A stretch of 64,000 nucleotides of DNA from Streptomyces lycii (GTDB taxonomy: Bacteria > Actinomycetota > Actinomycetes > Streptomycetales > Streptomycetaceae). This document shows, one piece after another, positions 25,286 through 33,092 of this stretch (its first letter is position 1; the number at the start of each line of letters is the position of its first letter). Under the pieces are notes generated by a model. It did no database searches, had not been told where the DNA came from, and saw only the letters and a list, made by a program, of their open reading frames with translations. Made by a program: the position numbers and the translations under genes. The stretch is from the NCBI RefSeq assembly GCF_009735685.1, contig NZ_WHPN01000281.1:1-64000 (forward strand), read 5' to 3'.

Positions 25286-25768
25286 GGTCAGATTGAACCA
25301 GGTTCCCCGCGGAGGGGGCGCACCGAAGCCGGTACGAGCGCGGGTGCCCCTTCTCACGCCGCCCGCCCGGCCGCCCGTTCCGGCAGCATCCGGCGCCGCG
25401 GCCGACCGGCTCCTCTGGCCGGCCGACCGGCTTCCCGTGCCGGGAGACCGGGCCCGTGCCGACCGACGGGCTTCCCCGGACCGGCCGACCGGAGCCGTGC
25501 CGACCCGCTCCCGAGGCCGACCGGCTCCCGAGGCCGACCCGCTCCCGAGGCCGACCGGCTCCGGCGGCCGACCGGCTCCGGCGGCGGCCCGGGCGCCTTC
25601 ACCGGGCACGGTGACGTGCACGCGTTCTCCCCGTTCACGCACCTTCCGGCCGGCGAGGGGCCCGGAGGTTCCGCCGGGCCGGCCCGCCGCGCGCCACTCC
25701 CTTCCCGTCTCCGCCCGGCCGTCGCCGGGGCGCTCCGGCCGGCTGCGAGGAACAGTTATCCACAACCC
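25286..25768. other. Repeat-rich intergenic DNA between tetR and paaN
   Basis: No gene credited. 25490-25600 is built from gaccggctcccgaggcc-like units of 15-20 bases. TTATCCACA at 25756-25764 matches the broad DnaA-box consensus and lies just before the paaN promoter. Confidence 0.7.
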
Positions 25769-25796
25769 TTGCACCGACCGATCGTTCGGTTACTCT
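25769..25796 (+). promoter_or_regulatory. paaN promoter with embedded 18-bp operator
   Basis: Candidate -35 TTGCAC (25769-25774), 16-base spacer, -10 TACTCT (25791-25796). The operator ACCGACCGATCGTTCGGT (25773-25790) fills the spacer, ideal for repression by the divergent TetR protein. The reverse complement of the same 18 bases occurs in the paaA promoter. Confidence 0.7.
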
Positions 25797-25875
25797 GAGA
25801 GCCGTTGTTCCATCCGTACGCCAGCCGCATGCCATCCCCATGCGACAGCCCGGCTCGACGAGGAGTTGGTCACCC

Positions 25876-27573
25876 ATGGCCGCCGCTCTCAGCGCGCAGC
25901 AGCTCAGCGAGAAGCACCGCAGCACCCTCGACCAGGCGCTGGAGACGATCCACACCCGTGCCTACTGGTCGCCGCATCCGGAGCATCCGAAGGCCTACGG
26001 CGACAGCGCCGCCGGGGACGGGAAGGCGGCCTTCGAGGCGCTGCTCGGGTCCCGGTTCCAGCTGGACCAGCCCGGGACGGACGGCTGGGTGGACGGCGAG
26101 GTGTCGCCGTACGGGATCGAGCTCGGGGTGGAGTATCCGCATCCGGATCCCGAGATGCTGCTGCCGGCGATGCGGGCCGGCATGGGGACCTGGCGGCGGG
26201 CCGGGGCCGAGGGCCGGGCCATGGTGTGCCTGGAGATCCTTGCCCGGATCAGCGCCCGGACGCACGAGTTCGCGCACGCGGTGATGCACACCTCCGGGCA
26301 GGCCTTCATGATGGCCCTCCAGGCCGGCGGACCGCACGCCCAGGACCGCGGGCTGGAGGCGGTGGCGTATGCCTATGCCGAGCAGGTGCGCACCCCCCAG
26401 ACCGCCGAGTGGTCCAAGCCGCAGGGCAAGCGGGACCCGGTGAATCTGACCAAGACGTTCACCCCGGTCGGCCGCGGGGTCTCGCTGCTGATCGGCTGCA
26501 ACACCTTCCCCACCTGGAACGGCTATCCCGGCCTCTTCGCCTCCCTCGCCACCGGGAACCCGGTGCTGGTCAAGCCCCATCCGCGGGCCGTGCTGCCGCT
26601 GGCGATGACGGTCGCCGCGGCCCGTGAGGTGCTCGCCGAGGCGGGCTTCGACCCGAATCTGGTGGCGCTGGCGGCGGAAGGTCCGGGTGAGGGGCTGGCC
26701 AAGCGGCTCGCCACCCGGCCGGAGATCCGCATCATCGACTACACCGGCTCCTCCGCGTTCGGCGACTGGCTGGAGGAGAACGCCGTCCAGGCCCAGGTCT
26801 TCACGGAGAAGGCCGGGGTCAACACCGTCGTGGTCGAATCGACCGACGACTACCGGGGGATGCTCTCCAACCTCGCCTTCTCGCTGTCGCTCTACAGCGG
26901 CCAGATGTGCACCACCCCGCAGAATCTGCTGATCCCCCGGGACGGCATCGCCACGGACGCCGGCCACAAGGGGTACGACGAGGTGGTGAGCGATCTCGCG
27001 GGCGCGGTCGACCGGCTGCTGAGCGACGACGCCAAGGCGACCGCGTTCCTCGGCGCGATGGTGAACCCGCAGGTGAAGGAGCGTATCGAGGCCGCGGCCG
27101 AGCAGGGCGAGGTCGCGCTCGCGTCCCGCTCGATCACGCATCCGGAGTTCCCCGGCGCCACCGTGCGCACCCCGGTCCTCGTCAAGGCCGACGGGGCGCG
27201 GAAGCAGTGGGACGGGGCGGACACCGAGGCCCCGTATCTCAGCGAGTGCTTCGGGCCGGTCGCCTTCGCGGTGGCGGTGGACTCGGCCGCCGACGCGGTC
27301 GACCTGCTGCGGCACACCGTGCACAGCCGGGGAGCGATGACCGTCGGGGCGTACACGGTCTCAAAGGAGGTCGAGAGGATGGTCGAGGACGCCTGTCTCG
27401 ACGAGTGCGCGCAGCTTTCGCTGAACCTCACCGGTGGTGTGTACGTCAATCAGACCGCGGCGTTCTCCGATTTCCACGGCTCCGGGGGCAACCCGGCGGC
27501 GAACGCGGCGCTGTGTGACGGGGCGTTCGTGGCCAACCGGTTCCGTACGGTCGAGGTCCGCCGGCCGGCCTGA
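25876..27573 (+). CDS. paaN: Phenylacetate degradation protein PaaN (aldehyde dehydrogenase family)
   Basis: 565 aa. PaaN-type aldehyde dehydrogenase for the ring-opened epoxide product of phenylacetyl-CoA. Recognisable stretches: AYWSPHPEHPKAYGDSA near the start, LLIGCNTFPTWNGYPGLFASLATGNPVLVKPHPRAVLPL, IIDYTGSSAFGDWLEENA, catalytic cysteine region SLYSGQMCTTPQN, and the end FHGSGGNPAANAALCDGAFVANRFR. It lacks the C-terminal MaoC hydratase domain of E. coli PaaZ, so a separate hydratase is needed. ATG 25876 follows AGGAG by ten bases. Single gene, 11 kb from paaABCDE. Confidence 0.93.
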   Translation: MAAALSAQQLSEKHRSTLDQALETIHTRAYWSPHPEHPKAYGDSAAGDGKAAFEALLGSRFQLDQPGTDGWVDGEVSPYGIELGVEYPHPDPEMLLPAMRAGMGTWRRAGAEGRAMVCLEILARISARTHEFAHAVMHTSGQAFMMALQAGGPHAQDRGLEAVAYAYAEQVRTPQTAEWSKPQGKRDPVNLTKTFTPVGRGVSLLIGCNTFPTWNGYPGLFASLATGNPVLVKPHPRAVLPLAMTVAAAREVLAEAGFDPNLVALAAEGPGEGLAKRLATRPEIRIIDYTGSSAFGDWLEENAVQAQVFTEKAGVNTVVVESTDDYRGMLSNLAFSLSLYSGQMCTTPQNLLIPRDGIATDAGHKGYDEVVSDLAGAVDRLLSDDAKATAFLGAMVNPQVKERIEAAAEQGEVALASRSITHPEFPGATVRTPVLVKADGARKQWDGADTEAPYLSECFGPVAFAVAVDSAADAVDLLRHTVHSRGAMTVGAYTVSKEVERMVEDACLDECAQLSLNLTGGVYVNQTAAFSDFHGSGGNPAANAALCDGAFVANRFRTVEVRRPA

Positions 27574-27578
27574 GCGGG

Positions 27579-27602
27579 GGGCGGGCCGAGCAGGGCCCGC
27601 CC
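27579..27602 (+). terminator. Terminator-like hairpin after paaN
   Basis: Nine-base stem, GGGCGGGCC (27579-27587) and GGCCCGCCC (27594-27602), 6-base loop, 5 bases past the paaN stop. No U-tract. Beyond it, 27655-27730 repeats atcgctcagccggcc several times up to the convergent permease gene. Confidence 0.65.
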
Positions 27603-27729
27603 GTACGGGAACGGCCGGCCCCCGTCACCGCGTGACCGCCGGGAGGTGCCCCCCCGTCATCGCCCGGCGGTCATCGCTCAGCCGGCCATCGCTCAGCCGG
27701 CCATCGCCCGGCGGTCATCGCTCAGCCGG

Positions 27730-28551
27730 TCATTCCTTCACCGAGCCGCTGAGCATGCCCTCGATGAAGCGGCGCTGGAGCAGTACGTAGACGATCACCA
27801 CCGGCAGCGCGATGAGGACCGAGGCCGCGGCGAGCAGGGCGGTGTCGGAGCTGTGCTGGCCCTGGAAGAAGGCCAGGCCCAGCGGCACCGTGCGGTGCGC
27901 CTCGTCGCTGACCATCACCAGCGCCAGCAGGAACTCGTTCCAGGTCCACATGAAGACGATGACCACCATGGTGGAGATCGCGGGCCGTCCCATCGGCACC
28001 AGGATCCGCCAGAGGGTGGCCCAGCTGGAGGCGCCGTCGATCCGGGCGGCGTCGATCACGGCCCGCGGGCTGCCGCGGAAGTAGGTCCGCATCCAGAACA
28101 CGCCGAAGGCCAGGGACTGCGCGGTCTGCGGAAGGATCAGCGCCCAGTAGGTGTCGGTCAGTCCCCAGTGGCGCAGGTCGAAGTAGAGCGGGACGACCAG
28201 GGCCTCCTGGGGGAGGGTGAGGCCGAGGACGAAGAGATAGAAGAGCAGCGTGGAGCCCGGGAAGCGCATCACCCCGAAGGCATAGGCCGCGAGCACCGCG
28301 AGCAGCGAGGTGACGGCCACGACGACGACCGTGACCAGCACCGAGTTGGCCAGATAGCTGCCGAAGTGGCCGCGGGTCCAGGCGTCCGCGAAGTTGCCCC
28401 AGTTCAGGCCGTCGGGGAGGGAGAAGCCGGTGTCGAGTGACGACTGCGAGCCGAAGGCTGAGGAGAGGATGCCCACGACGGGGGTGAGCGAGATGATCGC
28501 GAAGAGTATGAGTACGCCGTATCCGGCGACGCGTTCGAAACGGCTGGTCAT
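27730..28551 (-). CDS. Sugar ABC transporter permease (MalG type)
   Basis: 273 aa, six predicted membrane helices. The EAA loop, where the ATPase docks, reads about DAARIDGASSWATLWRILVPMGRPAI. CUT1 family, MalG branch, with the end RRFIEGMLSGSVKE diagnostic. The ATG overlaps the upstream permease stop (ATGA). No ATPase gene is linked; Streptomyces CUT1 importers commonly share the MsiK ATPase encoded elsewhere. Confidence 0.92.
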   Translation of the reverse strand: MTSRFERVAGYGVLILFAIISLTPVVGILSSAFGSQSSLDTGFSLPDGLNWGNFADAWTRGHFGSYLANSVLVTVVVVAVTSLLAVLAAYAFGVMRFPGSTLLFYLFVLGLTLPQEALVVPLYFDLRHWGLTDTYWALILPQTAQSLAFGVFWMRTYFRGSPRAVIDAARIDGASSWATLWRILVPMGRPAISTMVVIVFMWTWNEFLLALVMVSDEAHRTVPLGLAFFQGQHSSDTALLAAASVLIALPVVIVYVLLQRRFIEGMLSGSVKE

Positions 28552-29495
28552 GTGGTGTTCCGCCCCTCCACGAGCCGCGTCACGGCGACCGTCAGCACGA
28601 AGATCAGCACAGTGAGGCCGACCCCGACCGCCGCCGCCGAGCCGACCTCGTTGATCTCGAACGCCCGGTGGTAGACCTGGTACGCGGGGACGGAGGTGCT
28701 GGTGCCCGGCCCGCCACCGGTGGTGATGTAGATCAGGTCGAAGTTCCGCAGCCCGGCGATCATCGTCAGGGTCAGCGCCACGGCGATCTCGGCCCGCAGC
28801 CCCGGCAGGGTGACGGCGAAGAACTCCCGTACCGCTCCGGCCCCGTCCATCCGCGCCGCCTCGTACAGCTCACGCGGGATGCGCTGGGTGCCGGCCAGGA
28901 ACAGCACCAGGCACAGACCGGTCTCCACCCAGGTGCCGACCGCGCCCACCGCCGGGAGCGCCCAGGTGTAGTCGCCGAGCCAGGAGCGGGTGAGCCCCTC
29001 CAGGCCGACGGTCCGCAGCAGGTCGTTGAGCAGCCCGTCCGGCGCCAGGATCGACCGCCAGGCGACCGCGACGACCACCATCGCCAGCACCTGCGGCAGG
29101 AACAGCACGGTGCGGAAGAACGTCATGCCGCGCACCCGGAAGCGGGACAGCACGGACGCCAGCAGCAGTCCGATGGCGACCGGCAGCGCGGCGTAGAAGA
29201 CGAGCAGCGCGAGCGCGTGCAGGAAGGAGTCCCGCAGGACCGGATCGCGGAAGAGATCACGGTAGTTGTCGAGACCCGCCTCGGTGGCGACCGTCAGGCC
29301 GTCCCAGTGCACGAACGAGAGCCAGATCGTCTGGCAGAGCGGGAAGAGCAGAAAGACGGCGTAGAGGATGAAGGCCGGGAGGAGGTAGAGATAACCGACC
29401 GCGCGCGGCTCGCCGGGGGCCCGGCCGCCGTAGTGCCGGCCGACGAGGGCCCGCAGCCGCCCGGCGGGCCCGCCCGGGAGATGCCCCGCGCTCAC
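28548..29495 (-). CDS. Sugar ABC transporter permease (MalF type)
   Basis: 315 aa from GTG 29495, which overlaps the binding-protein stop (GTGA). A basic N terminus of about 40 residues, then six membrane helices (YLYLLPAFILYAVFLLFPLCQTIWLSF first) and the EAA loop ELYEAARMDGAGAVREFFAVTLPGLRAEI. Partner of the MalG-type permease; together they form the membrane channel of a CUT1 importer. A longer upstream start would lie inside the binding-protein gene. Confidence 0.92.
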   Translation of the reverse strand: MSAGHLPGGPAGRLRALVGRHYGGRAPGEPRAVGYLYLLPAFILYAVFLLFPLCQTIWLSFVHWDGLTVATEAGLDNYRDLFRDPVLRDSFLHALALLVFYAALPVAIGLLLASVLSRFRVRGMTFFRTVLFLPQVLAMVVVAVAWRSILAPDGLLNDLLRTVGLEGLTRSWLGDYTWALPAVGAVGTWVETGLCLVLFLAGTQRIPRELYEAARMDGAGAVREFFAVTLPGLRAEIAVALTLTMIAGLRNFDLIYITTGGGPGTSTSVPAYQVYHRAFEINEVGSAAAVGVGLTVLIFVLTVAVTRLVEGRNTT

Positions 29496-30916
29496 CGCTC
29501 GCCGCCCGCGGCCCGTCCGGACTCCTCCTGCTGCTGCTTTTGGAAGTCCGCGTAGTCCTGCTGGAGCGCCTCCGCGAAGGCGTCCGGGGAGACCTTGCCG
29601 TCGATGACTCCCTGGAGCCACTTGGAGAGGGTGTCGTAGAAGGTCGGCGTCGTGTAGTCGAGGTAGGGCACCAGGCCGTCCGCGGCGTTCAGCCGTTCCC
29701 AGCCGTCGATGAGCTGCCCGTCGACGCTGCCGGCGGGCACCTCGCGCGCCGCCTTGCCGGGCACTGCGGGCAGGACGCCCTCCTCGGTCATCACATCGGC
29801 CGCGTGCTCGTCGGTGAGGAAGTCCAGATAGGCGGCGGCGACCTCCGGATGCTCCGACTTCGACGTCACCGACCAGGCGAGTCCCTGACCGCCGGTGGAC
29901 ACCGGCGCGCCCCCGGCGGACGCGGGCGGCGGGGGCATCAAGCCGAGCTTGTCGCCCATCGGCTTCTTCAGGTCGGCGAGCAGCCAGGTCCCGGTGATCA
30001 GGAAGGCGCCGTCGCCGGAGGCGAACTGCTTGGTGGCGTCGTCGTAGCCCTTGCCGTTGGCGCCCTTCGGCAGATAGCCCTTCTCCGCCCAGTCGGCCAG
30101 GGTGCGGGCGGCCTCCCGGGTGTGCTCGTTGTCGAAGCCGGTACCGGCGCCGCCCGCGCCGAGGACGGTGTTCCGTACGGCCTCGGCGCCGCCCGCCTGG
30201 TTCTGGAGCACGCCGAAGGTGTGGATCGCCGGGTACTGGTCGAGGTTGCCGAACTGGACGGGCAGTTCGCCCTCGGCCTTGAGCTTCGGCAGTGCCCCGG
30301 TGAGGTCGGACCAGGTCTTCGGCGGCTCCACCCCGGCCTTGGCCAGGACGTCCTTGTTGTAGTAGACGCCGACGTACTCGCCGGTCTGGGAGATGCCGTA
30401 GAGCCGGCCGGTGCCGAAGCGGCTGCCGTCGGCGGCGACGCGGTTGAGGTTGAGCAGCGTGTTCGGGTAGCGGGTGTTCCAGCCGTAGATGCCCGCGTAG
30501 TTGTCGAGCGGCAGCAGCAGTCCGGCCTTCACGAAGGCGACCATGTCGGGGTAGCCCTGGTTGGCCTGGACGATGTCGGGCGGGTTGTTGCCGGACATCG
30601 CGAGCTTGAGCGTCGTCTTGAGGTCGTCGAAGCTGCGGGCCACCCGCTTGATCGTGACGTTCGGGTACTTCTCCTGGAACTCCCGGTTCAGCCGCTCGAT
30701 CTCGGCGTTCTGCCCGCCGCGGATCTCCTGGTCCCAGACCGTGAGGGTGACCTTTCCGGCCTTCGCCGGATCGGGCACCCCGGTGGCCCCGGCACCCGGG
30801 CCTGCACCGCCCGCGGCCCCCGACCCGTCGGTGCCGGGCACACAGGCGGACGCGAGCAGGACGGTCGTGGCGGCCAGAGCCGTACCCGCGGACCGGGCGC
30901 GGCGGTGCGCACTCAT
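29492..30916 (-). CDS. Sugar ABC transporter substrate-binding lipoprotein
   Basis: 474 aa, extracellular solute-binding protein family 1. Lipoprotein signal MSAHRRARSAGTALAATTVLLASAC with lipobox LASAC. Mature protein starts PGTDGSG, then KVTLTVWDQEIRGGQNAEIERLNREFQEKYPNVTIKRV, typical of CUT1 binding proteins. The neighbouring GH4 glycosidase and PfkB kinase suggest an oligosaccharide or glycoside substrate. First gene of the transporter operon; a 14-base repeat array lies just upstream. Confidence 0.92.
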   Translation of the reverse strand: MSAHRRARSAGTALAATTVLLASACVPGTDGSGAAGGAGPGAGATGVPDPAKAGKVTLTVWDQEIRGGQNAEIERLNREFQEKYPNVTIKRVARSFDDLKTTLKLAMSGNNPPDIVQANQGYPDMVAFVKAGLLLPLDNYAGIYGWNTRYPNTLLNLNRVAADGSRFGTGRLYGISQTGEYVGVYYNKDVLAKAGVEPPKTWSDLTGALPKLKAEGELPVQFGNLDQYPAIHTFGVLQNQAGGAEAVRNTVLGAGGAGTGFDNEHTREAARTLADWAEKGYLPKGANGKGYDDATKQFASGDGAFLITGTWLLADLKKPMGDKLGLMPPPPASAGGAPVSTGGQGLAWSVTSKSEHPEVAAAYLDFLTDEHAADVMTEEGVLPAVPGKAAREVPAGSVDGQLIDGWERLNAADGLVPYLDYTTPTFYDTLSKWLQGVIDGKVSPDAFAEALQQDYADFQKQQQEESGRAAGGER

Positions 30917-30946
30917 CGTGGTTCTCCTCTCGGCGCCCTGCGGCGG

Positions 30947-31011
30947 CTGTTCACTGACGGCTGATCATTGGCAGCTGTTCACTCACGGCTGTTCACTGGC
31001 GTTGTTCACCT
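30947..31011. repeat. 14-bp tandem array upstream of the sugar-binding protein gene
   Basis: Units starting ctgttcact at 30947, 30975 and 30989, a degenerate ctgatcatt at 30961 exactly in register, and a shifted tgttcacct at about 31003. On the transcribed strand it reads AGTGAACAG. It spans about -30 to -95 relative to the start codon, so it may be a multi-site operator rather than neutral repetition. Confidence 0.75.
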
Positions 31012-31082
31012 GCGTACGGACTCCGGCGTACGGGACTCCGGCGTACGGGTCGTCCCGTCCGGCCGCCGCCCGGTGCGCCGTG

Positions 31083-32195
31083 TCAGGACGGACGGAAGCC
31101 GATCGTGGGGGTGGCGCGGCGCAGCGGCCAGTCGGTGGTGCCCGCGGGCAGCAGGTCGCCCAGGAAGCGGTAGCGCCGCATCACGTCCTCGCTCTGGCCG
31201 CCGCACTTGGTCGCGTACTGCCACCAGGCCGCGACCTCGGCCCAGCCGGGCGCCGAGAGCGAGCCTCCGAAGTGCTGGACGGACAGGGCGGCGGTGAGGT
31301 TGGCGAAGGCGAGCCGGTCGGCGAGCGGCCAGCCGGCCAGGGTGCCGGTGGTGAAGCCCGCCATGAAGACGTCACCGGCACCGGTGGTGTCCAGGGCCTC
31401 GACGCGCAGCGCCGGTACGTCGGCGCTCTCCCCGGTGAGCGAGTCGACGGCGACGGCGCCCTCACCGCCCTTGGTGACCACGGCGATCGGCACGAGTTCG
31501 GCGAGGGCGCGCGCCGCCTGCTCGGGGGTGTCGGTGCGGGTGTAGTTCTGTGCCTCGACGGCGTTGGGCAGAAAGGCGTGGCAGTAGGTGAGGTCGGCGA
31601 GCGTGTCCGCGTTCCAGGCGCCGGTCTCGTCCCAGCCGACGTCGGCGAAGATCTTGCTGCCCTCCTCGTACGCCTGCCGGACCCAGCCGTCCATCCGGTG
31701 ACCGGGGTCGAGCGAGGTGACGCAGGCGCGGGAGCGGGGGCGTTCGGCGACGCTGACGCAGGGCTTCGGGGCCTCGTGGCCGTGCGAGACCATCGTGCGC
31801 TCGCCCTCGTACGCCATGGAAACGGTGACCGGCGAGTGCCAGCCGGGCGCCCGGTGGGAGGGGCCGAGATCGATGCCCTCGCTGTCGGCGAGGCTCTCCC
31901 AGCAGTAGTCGCCGTAGACGTCGTCGCCGAACGCCGCGGCGAGCGAGGTGCGCAGGCCCAGCCGGCGCAGCGCGGTCGCCATGTTGGCGACGCCCCCGGG
32001 GCTGGATCCCATGCCGCGGGCCCAGGACTCGGTGCCGCGCACGGGGGCGTGGTCGAGGCCGGTGAAGACGATGTCCAGGAAAACCGTGCCGGTGAGGAAG
32101 ACGTCCTGTCCGGGGTCGCCCTCACGGCGTACGGCAGCCAGCGGATCCATCGGGGCCGGGGACGGCGCCGGCTGGGCGGTTCCGGTGGTACTCAA
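31083..32195 (-). CDS. PfkB-family carbohydrate kinase
   Basis: About 370 aa. Ribokinase fold: GTVFLDIVFTGLD near the start, SSPGGVANMATALRRLGLRTSLAAAFGDDVYGDY substrate region, ALDTTGAGDVFMAGF with the catalytic aspartate and anion hole. Start uncertain: TTG 32195 has AGGAGAGG 10 bases upstream, ATG 32150 gives 355 aa. The family phosphorylates sugars such as fructose, ribose or tagatose 6-phosphate; the substrate here is unknown. Divergent from the DeoR gene and upstream of the transporter, so part of the same sugar system. Confidence 0.88.
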   Translation of the reverse strand: MSTTGTAQPAPSPAPMDPLAAVRREGDPGQDVFLTGTVFLDIVFTGLDHAPVRGTESWARGMGSSPGGVANMATALRRLGLRTSLAAAFGDDVYGDYCWESLADSEGIDLGPSHRAPGWHSPVTVSMAYEGERTMVSHGHEAPKPCVSVAERPRSRACVTSLDPGHRMDGWVRQAYEEGSKIFADVGWDETGAWNADTLADLTYCHAFLPNAVEAQNYTRTDTPEQAARALAELVPIAVVTKGGEGAVAVDSLTGESADVPALRVEALDTTGAGDVFMAGFTTGTLAGWPLADRLAFANLTAALSVQHFGGSLSAPGWAEVAAWWQYATKCGGQSEDVMRRYRFLGDLLPAGTTDWPLRRATPTIGFRPS

Positions 32196-32300
32196 CGTGC
32201 TCGTGCCTCTCCTGGCTCGTGTGGCTCCGTCGCGCGGGAGCTTCACTTCTGTGACCGACACCCTGCAACCGACAGCCGGTAAATGCAATACCTCGGTCAT

Positions 32301-32320
32301 ACTCGCGCACACTCGCTCAC
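32301..32320. promoter_or_regulatory. Tandem 10-bp direct repeat, candidate DeoR operator
   Basis: actcgcgcac followed directly by actcgctcac, one helical turn apart, between the divergent PfkB and DeoR genes and 20 bases ahead of the DeoR start. DeoR regulators often bind direct repeats in such positions; assignment is inference. Confidence 0.45.
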
Positions 32321-32339
32321 AGAAGGTAGATTGCCGAGC

Positions 32340-33092
32340 ATGTTGCGCGAGAACCGCCACGAGCAGTTGCTGCGGGTCCTCCGCGAGGAAGGGGTGCTCC
32401 CCATCCGGGAGATCGCCAGGCGGCTCCAGGTCAGCGAGGCCACCGCGCGGCGCGATCTCACGGATCTCAGCGAGGCCGGCCGGCTCACCCGGGTCTACGG
32501 CGGCGCCGTCGCCCGCGAACCCTCCGAACGGCCGTTCGCCGAGGAGGAGGTCGACGACCTCGACGCCAAGAACGCCGTCGCCCGGCGCGCCGCCGCGCTG
32601 ATCGAGGACGGCGACGTGGTGCTGCTGGACATCGGCACCACCACGCTCCAGCTGGCGCGGCTGCTGCACGGCCGGAAGATCACCGTGGTGACCAGCAATC
32701 TCGCCGTGTACGAGGAGCTGCGCGACGACGAGGCCCCCGAACTCGTCCTGCTCGGCGGCCGGGTGCGGCGCAACTACCGGTCGGTGGTCGGCCACATGAC
32801 CGAGACCGCTCTGCACGCGCTCTACACCGACCGGCTGTTCCTGGGCACCAGCGGCGTGCTCCCCGACGGCCGGGTGCTCGACACCACCGATGTCGAGGTG
32901 CCGGTCAAGCGGGCCATGCTCGCCGCCGCCCGGCAGGTGGTGCTGCTCGCGACCGCCAAAAAGTTCCCGGGCACCGGGACCGCCCGGATCTGCGGACCGG
33001 ACGACATCGACGTACTGATCACCAACGAGGCGTCCGACCCGGCCACCGTCGCCGGGTTCCGCGAGGCCGATGCGGAGGTTCTGCAGGTATGA
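32340..33092 (+). CDS. DeoR-family transcriptional regulator
   Basis: 250 aa. N-terminal HTH (ENRHEQLLRVLREEGVLPIREIARRLQVSEATARRDLTDLSEAGRLTRVYGGAV) and a DeoR sugar-phosphate sensor domain (LLDIGTTTLQLARLL, VVTSNLAVYEEL, LLGGRVRRNYRSVVG, TDRLFLGTSGV). ATG 32340 begins the family core; an upstream in-frame ATG at 32283 lies in the promoter region. The stop overlaps the GH4 start (ATGA). It probably represses this sugar cluster and responds to a sugar phosphate made by the kinase or glycosidase. Confidence 0.9.
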   Translation: MLRENRHEQLLRVLREEGVLPIREIARRLQVSEATARRDLTDLSEAGRLTRVYGGAVAREPSERPFAEEEVDDLDAKNAVARRAAALIEDGDVVLLDIGTTTLQLARLLHGRKITVVTSNLAVYEELRDDEAPELVLLGGRVRRNYRSVVGHMTETALHALYTDRLFLGTSGVLPDGRVLDTTDVEVPVKRAMLAAARQVVLLATAKKFPGTGTARICGPDDIDVLITNEASDPATVAGFREADAEVLQV

